Assembly: GCA_038025085.1 (NCBI GenBank)
Contig: CM076142.1
Span: 11,568,001-11,632,000, forward strand
Direction of reading: 5' to 3'
Source of the DNA: Tetragonia tetragonoides
Taxonomy: Eukaryota > Streptophyta > Magnoliopsida > Caryophyllales > Aizoaceae
DNA length: 64,000 nucleotides
Below the pieces are notes generated by a model. That model ran no database searches. It had not been told where the DNA came from and saw only the letters and a program-made list of their open reading frames with translations. Positions 58,980 through 64,000 of the stretch are shown here, piece by piece. Both the position numbers and the translations under genes were made by a program. How positions within the stretch are numbered: position 1 is the first letter of the stretch; every line of letters starts with the position of its first letter.

Positions 58980-60480
58980 TAAATCTAATTTAAATACTAC
59001 AACGACTAAACGAAATAATAACCCGATGCATCGCACGGTAACTAAAACCAGTTTCAACGGGCAATGATTTTGCCAAAATAATAATTACTCCTTCCGAGTC
59101 AAATATTTCTTCTACTTCAGTTATTTGCCTTGAAAGAAACAATTATTATCTTGGCAAAATCACTAGTGTTCTTTTATTCCTGAGACATGGAAATATCTGA
59201 TTGAAATCGTATACCCATGTGAAACATACCTGTTGCCCACGCTAACCTGAAGAGACATTATAGTTTCTCCTGCTAGAACATTAAATAGCAACCACCTGTA
59301 GTAGCCACGTCCTGATCAAAAGATTTGGGTGCTTGATTCTTGTAGTTGTTCATTATTATTATTTTTTTAAATATAACTTTATTTTTATATTTTCTTGCAG
59401 TTAACTCGATCTTTTTAATATGCAATTACAAGAGACCCAACAAATGTACTTCCCTACCTTGTCTCCGTTTGCTTTCCCAACAATCTGCCATTTCACTTGT
59501 AAGTCTCAAGGTTAAGAAGCATATGATAACATTTAAGTAAGCTAAATTGTATATTTTCACTTCAATTTAGATAGTAATTTTGGTTTAATCGTATTAGAGT
59601 ATGTTAGTTTTGTGTTTGAAATCTCAATCTTAACCTAACACATCTAATTAAGCGTGTCAACTGTGTTCGACCCATTTAATTAAATGTGTCGGAAACCAAT
59701 CTTAACCTAACACATTTAATTGAGCGTGTCAGCTGTTGTGTTCGACCCATTTAATAATTAAACGTGTCGGAAACCCTTGACACTTCTCCGCTACTTTCGT
59801 GTCCGATTCTTGTCTTGTTGTCGTGTCGTGTCAGCTTTGCTGGTCTTAGTCGTAAGGGTTTAAGAGAATAGTGTTGTGGCTATGTGCTTTCTTTGCGTTT
59901 GGTTGGAACAGACTCTTAGATTCTTAATGGGGGTTTCTAACCTTTTTGGGTTTGTTTGAGATCGAGTGCTATACTTGGCTTCTTTATTAGCTACTGCTCT
60001 GGGGACTTTCAAATCACTTGGACCTTAATTGATCGATCGGGTGACATTTTTTTTCTTTTAACTTTTTTATTTTGGGATGATTTTTTTCTTCTAAAAATAG
60101 CAGCGTGCCACATTAATAGGCAAAAAAAGAAGATGAGAAGACTTCGCTAAACAGACAAGCAAGATATGTTTATAAAATTGAGAAAATCAGTAGTTTAACT
60201 TTTGTTTGATCATGCAAAATGAAATTTCAGCACCAAATAATCATAAATACCAACCATGGAAATCCAGTACAAATAACAATTCTTCTAATCAAAAGTGTTT
60301 TTTTTAAAGTCAATAAAATTCACAGGGAATTCCGGCTAATAGGGTGAGTTAGCTTTAATTCACAGAATTGTCATTTGCACTGAATTTTCATGGTACTTAT
60401 GATTATTTGGTGCTGAAATTTCATTTTAATTCAACTTCATGTAAGTAACTATATCTCCAAAAGTTCTAGTGAGAGAAACT
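58980..60480. repeat. Foldback block 2, copy b (inverted)
   Basis: Reverse complement of 47730-49330, with its own hairpin (60200-60300 pairs with 60340-60430, TTTCAGCACCAAATAATCAT). No gene. Confidence 0.6.
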
Positions 60481-60492
60481 CCCGTGGGTACA

Positions 60493-62138
60493 TGATAAGT
60501 GTGATATTTGATATGTTTATACCCCTTATATTTAGTTACTCAGGTTGTTTTAAGCATATTTTATTAGCATTATAGTAGTTTTTATATTTTGCCTTATGAT
60601 ATTTTGTTTTCTTATTTTAATTATCTTTTGGCTGATTTTCTTATTCTTTTTAATTGTGTAGGTTTAGATTAATAATCAGAACTTCATTAGTTCAACTCTA
60701 AGCCCATATGTACGTGACATAGAGTTGATGGAGCCCATTTACAAACAAAGAGGCATTGAGAGTTTGTAGGTGAACAGAGTACTCTAGGGAGAAGGAAACC
60801 ATAGCACCAGGGGAGAATACCAACACTCAGTTCACAGAGCACGAGCAGCAAGAGTCCACGAGCAACTGGGAACTCAATTCCCATTCAATTGAAGATGCCA
60901 TTCACGACTAGGAAATCGAAGGCAACTGCTTTCTCCTATCTTCTTTAGTATTTCAAGGGACTAAAATTCTATCCCAATACACATACGGTTAGGGTTTTGG
61001 TCAGTATAAAAGTCTTGCACCTGTTCTCAATTCGAATCATCCAATTCGAATCATCCAAGCAACCCACAATTCAGAGTTGCGAGACAAACACTTGAGCGTT
61101 TGTGAGATCGAGAGGAGCGAAAGGGTCAATAGGAAGTTGAAGACAACCTTCGAGTGAAGCTTAGTCGATACAACCAAGGGGTGGAGAATCAGAACCTGTC
61201 CAAGGAGTCGAATCCGAAGCAAGTGAAACATTCTCAGTCATAATTTATAAGTTCTTCTCTTCCCAATTTGATTCCTTTAGCAATTTTCAGATTTTACTTA
61301 CTATCTTGTGTCCTTAGAATTATTTATTTTCAGTATTGGTTTTGAACTCATTCAACGTGGATTGAATTTACTTTGATAATTTCCAGTTTTAGTGGTATTC
61401 AGATTACATCAGATTTTAATTCCAAGTTACAGTTTATACTTGATGTGTTATCTCTCTTGTTATAAATTGTTAGCTTTTACTAATTGTATGGTTCGGCTTA
61501 GTTTGAATTATGCAATATAAGTGGTACTAGTATAAGTTGAACCTGCGATATGGTGAGATTTAGGCTAGTGATGTATTTTGATCTATTGGAGTTTTAGCAT
61601 TTATGTGCTAAGTTTTGACAGGGTAATTGATGTCTTTCTAAAGATTAGTGCTTCTAGTTTAATCTTTGTAAGTTGCGATATATTTGCCATGATTAAATTA
61701 GTTTAGAATCAACCTAGGCTTAGTTCAAGATTGATTATAAGTACGGAAAGATAGGGAGGTCCTGTTACTAGGAACTTTACAGATTATCTATCATTAATCC
61801 TAATGAAATTATTAAAGAAGAGTTCTAGATTGATTAGTTGAGAACGAAGGTATTCTGAGGGTATTTGTGATTATTACTGTGGTGCTTGTTTCATAGGTTA
61901 CTACTAGTATTAATTTAGTTCTTTAAGTTTAGATATCATTCATGAAAAACCCCCCAATTGAAGTGAATATTGTATAGTAGATTAGACTTTCGGATTAGGA
62001 ACTAGACTATCTCCTCGTGGGATCGATCCTTATTTGCCCTGTATTATTTGTTATTTTATATTTAGGTGGTAGAAATAAGGTTTAATTTAGTACACCTAAC
62101 GACACGTACCAGTACACGATAAGGACGACTCCTTATCA
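60493..62138. repeat. LTR-like unit, possibly a solo LTR
   Basis: Begins TGATAAGTGTG and ends GGACGACTCCTTATCA (TGATAAG/CTTATCA inverted ends). It contains TCCTCGTGGGATCGATCC near 62010, a motif common before the 3' end of plant gypsy LTRs. No matching target duplication: left flank GTACA, right flank TGACC. The right edge coincides with the start of recognisable LINE sequence, so one side may be rearranged. Confidence 0.45.
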
Positions 62139-64000
62139 TGACCATTATCCTAAACGGGGAAGAGGTGGCAAGCCATGTTTTCCATCCCGGCTACCAAGAA
62201 CCCAAAGCCTGACGGGTTTGGTAGTGGATTTTTCCAAGCAGCGTGGGGGATTATTGGTGAGGATGTCAGTGCTGCAATCATTGACTTCTTTGGGTCAGGT
62301 AAGCTTCTTACCCAAATAAATGCTACTGTATTAACATTGATCCCTGAAATAGAGAATCCTGCTAAGCCTAGTGGTTTTAGGGCCATAGGTTGCTGTAGTA
62401 CAGTGTATAAATGCATATCAAAGATGATCTGTAATAGATTTGCACTTATTTTGACTGATATTATTGATGGGAACCAATGGGCTTTTGTTAAAGGGAGATC
62501 AATTATACACAATATACTGATCAGTCAAGACCTAATTAGGCTGTACAATAGGAAAGTATATGTGTCCCCAAGATGCTTATTCAAGATTGACCTCAGAAAA
62601 GCATATGATATAGTGCATTGGCAATTTGTAGAGGAATTATTGAAGGGCTTGGGATTTCCATCTATGTTTTGTAATTGGGTTATGCAGTGTGTGACATCTA
62701 CTAGTTTTTCCAGTTCAATGAATGGAGAGATGCATGGTTATTTCGAAGGTGACAGGGGTTTAAGGCAAGGTGACCCAATGTCACCTCTCATCTTTGTGAT
62801 TGTGATGCAGTACCTGACAAGAGCACTGAGAATGGCAGGTGAGCTGCCTCAGTTAAGATACCAGCCACTCTGTAAGGATCCTAAGCTAGTGAGCTTATGC
62901 TTTGCGGATGATCCGATGATCTTTTGCAAGGGACATACTCAATCAGTTCAGAGAATAATGGAAGGTTTTGAGATTTTTTTTCTCAAGTATCAGCTCTTAA
63001 AGCTAATGAGATGAAGTCCCAAGTTTATATGAATGGAATGAATGATGAGATGAAGAGGAAAATTAAAGAGTTGACAGGGTTTCAAGATGGAGAATTCCCT
63101 ATGAAATACATAGGCATGTCGTTGGCTCCCACTAAATAGACCAAGCTTGAATGCCAATTTTTAATAGATAAGATCACAGCAAAGGTTAAGTGTTGGAGTA
63201 CAAGACACCTCTCATACACGGGAAAATTCCAGCTTATAAACTCAATGTTATTATCCGTGCATGTGTTTTGGTCTTCTGTTTTCCTTTTGGCGCAAAGCAT
63301 CATTAAAAACATTGAGAAAGTATGTAGAATTTTTTTATGGGGAACAAGTGAGATGAATAAAATGATTGCTTTGGTTGGATAGGAACATGTTTGCTGTGGG
63401 AAAAGATATGGTGGTCTTAGCTTTAAGAATTGCAGAACATGGAATACAACAATTGTAGCTAAACTTATGTGGGCTTTGGCTTACAAACAAGACCATTTGT
63501 GGGTGAAATGGATAGATGGTGTGTATATGAAAGGACAAAAATTCTGGCAGATGAACATCCCAGGGGCATGTAGCTGGTACATGAAGAAGCTTTTAGAAAT
63601 GAGAGAGTTCTTTCCAGAGGATTATGAACGGAGAAGAACAGCCAAGCAATACAAGGTTTCAGATGGATGCAAGCAAAATCAGGGATTACTACACTGTATG
63701 GAGTAGAGGTGCCATCCCTAAGCACTCTTTCATACTCTGGTTTGCATAACATAAGACTCCTAACAAAGGACAGATTGAATGACACTTTCCAAATAGCTAT
63801 TGATAAACAGTGTGTCCTCTGTCAAACTGGTGAGGAGAGGCATGAACACCTGTTTTATGAGTGTCCTTGGTCATCTGACCTTAAGAGTAGAACCTGCAGT
63901 TGGATTCAATGTAACAATGTGCCTGATAATAGGAGGAGAATGTTTGCATGGATAAGGAACAGGAAGAAGATAAGCAGAATGTTCAGACGTGTAGTAGCAG
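62139..64000 (+). pseudogene. L1-type LINE polymerase, degenerate, continues past the window
   Basis: Reverse transcriptase is open from 62175 to 63014: FSIPATKNPKPDGFGSGFF, IGCCSTVYKCISKMICNR, NQWAFVKGRSI, KIDLRKAYD, GLRQGDPMSPLIF and a catalytic CFADDPMIF. At ~62985 a frame change occurs. Similarity then continues through KYIGMSLAPTK*, WSTRHLSYTGKFQLINSML, several stops (63138, 63379) and the zf-RVT finger RLLTKDRL...CVLCQTGEERHEHLFYECPW near 63755-63870, still open at the window end. The N-terminal endonuclease half is missing. Several stops and shifts mean it is inactive. It would normally mediate target-primed reverse transcription. Confidence 0.88.

Overview
The window is nuclear DNA of a flowering plant. 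It is AT-rich and gene-poor, its few genes are plant families (F-box proteins, cysteine-knot defence-type peptides), and most of its length is nested plant transposable elements (Ty1-copia, Ty3-gypsy LTRs, LINE, SINE, TRIM, CACTA, hAT, Mutator-like, Stowaway). A eudicot is likely, but I cannot name the species from sequence alone. No bacterial operons, CRISPR arrays, rRNA genes or tRNA genes were seen.

Region 1 (1-14541) and region 4 (33374-39972) are the two arms of an inverted segmental duplication carrying F-box genes. The left arm has the 3' end of F-box copy 1 (1-320) and intact F-box copy 2 (5371-6603). The right arm has intact copy 3 (36548-37783, minus) and a frameshifted remnant of copy 1 (39788-39972). 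Three insertions are present in only one arm, so the other arm preserves the empty site: a CACTA element with Ulp1-protease-like exons (1246-4296), a nearly intact Tork/Tnt1-like copia element (7082-12744), and a Mutator-like MITE (33546-34519).

Region 2 (16200-21230) and 40404-40763 hold a small family of secreted peptides with two six-cysteine knottin modules in tandem. One is a pseudogene split by a hAT element. One is intact (20833-21159), with a 2.17 kb solo LTR just upstream. One is intact on the minus strand (40404-40682). Region 3 (21226-31345) is the 3' flank of the second knottin gene, blown apart by two related long-TIR Mutator-like elements inserted 57 bp apart in opposite orientations. 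The second of these contains a gypsy fragment. Another Mutator-like MITE follows (31825-33169).

Region 5 (41472-46723) is a 5.25 kb CACTA-type element carrying gene debris. Region 6 (46724-60480) holds a SINE remnant, two inverted duplicated blocks, a complete TRIM (49965-50348), and the most striking object in the window. That is a 4.96 kb Mutator-like element (50885-55848) with convergent genes: a three-exon transposase fused to an OTU-protease-like tail, and a plant-mobile-domain (MAIN-like) gene. Each gene takes its promoter, first exon and first intron from a terminal inverted repeat, and those introns contain palindromic minisatellites and AAT microsatellites. Region 7 (56390-64000) contains a broken copia gag, a Stowaway MITE, an LTR-like unit and a degenerate LINE running off the window.

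All element boundaries were read by eye from target-site duplications and terminal repeats. Gene models are unverified by transcripts.
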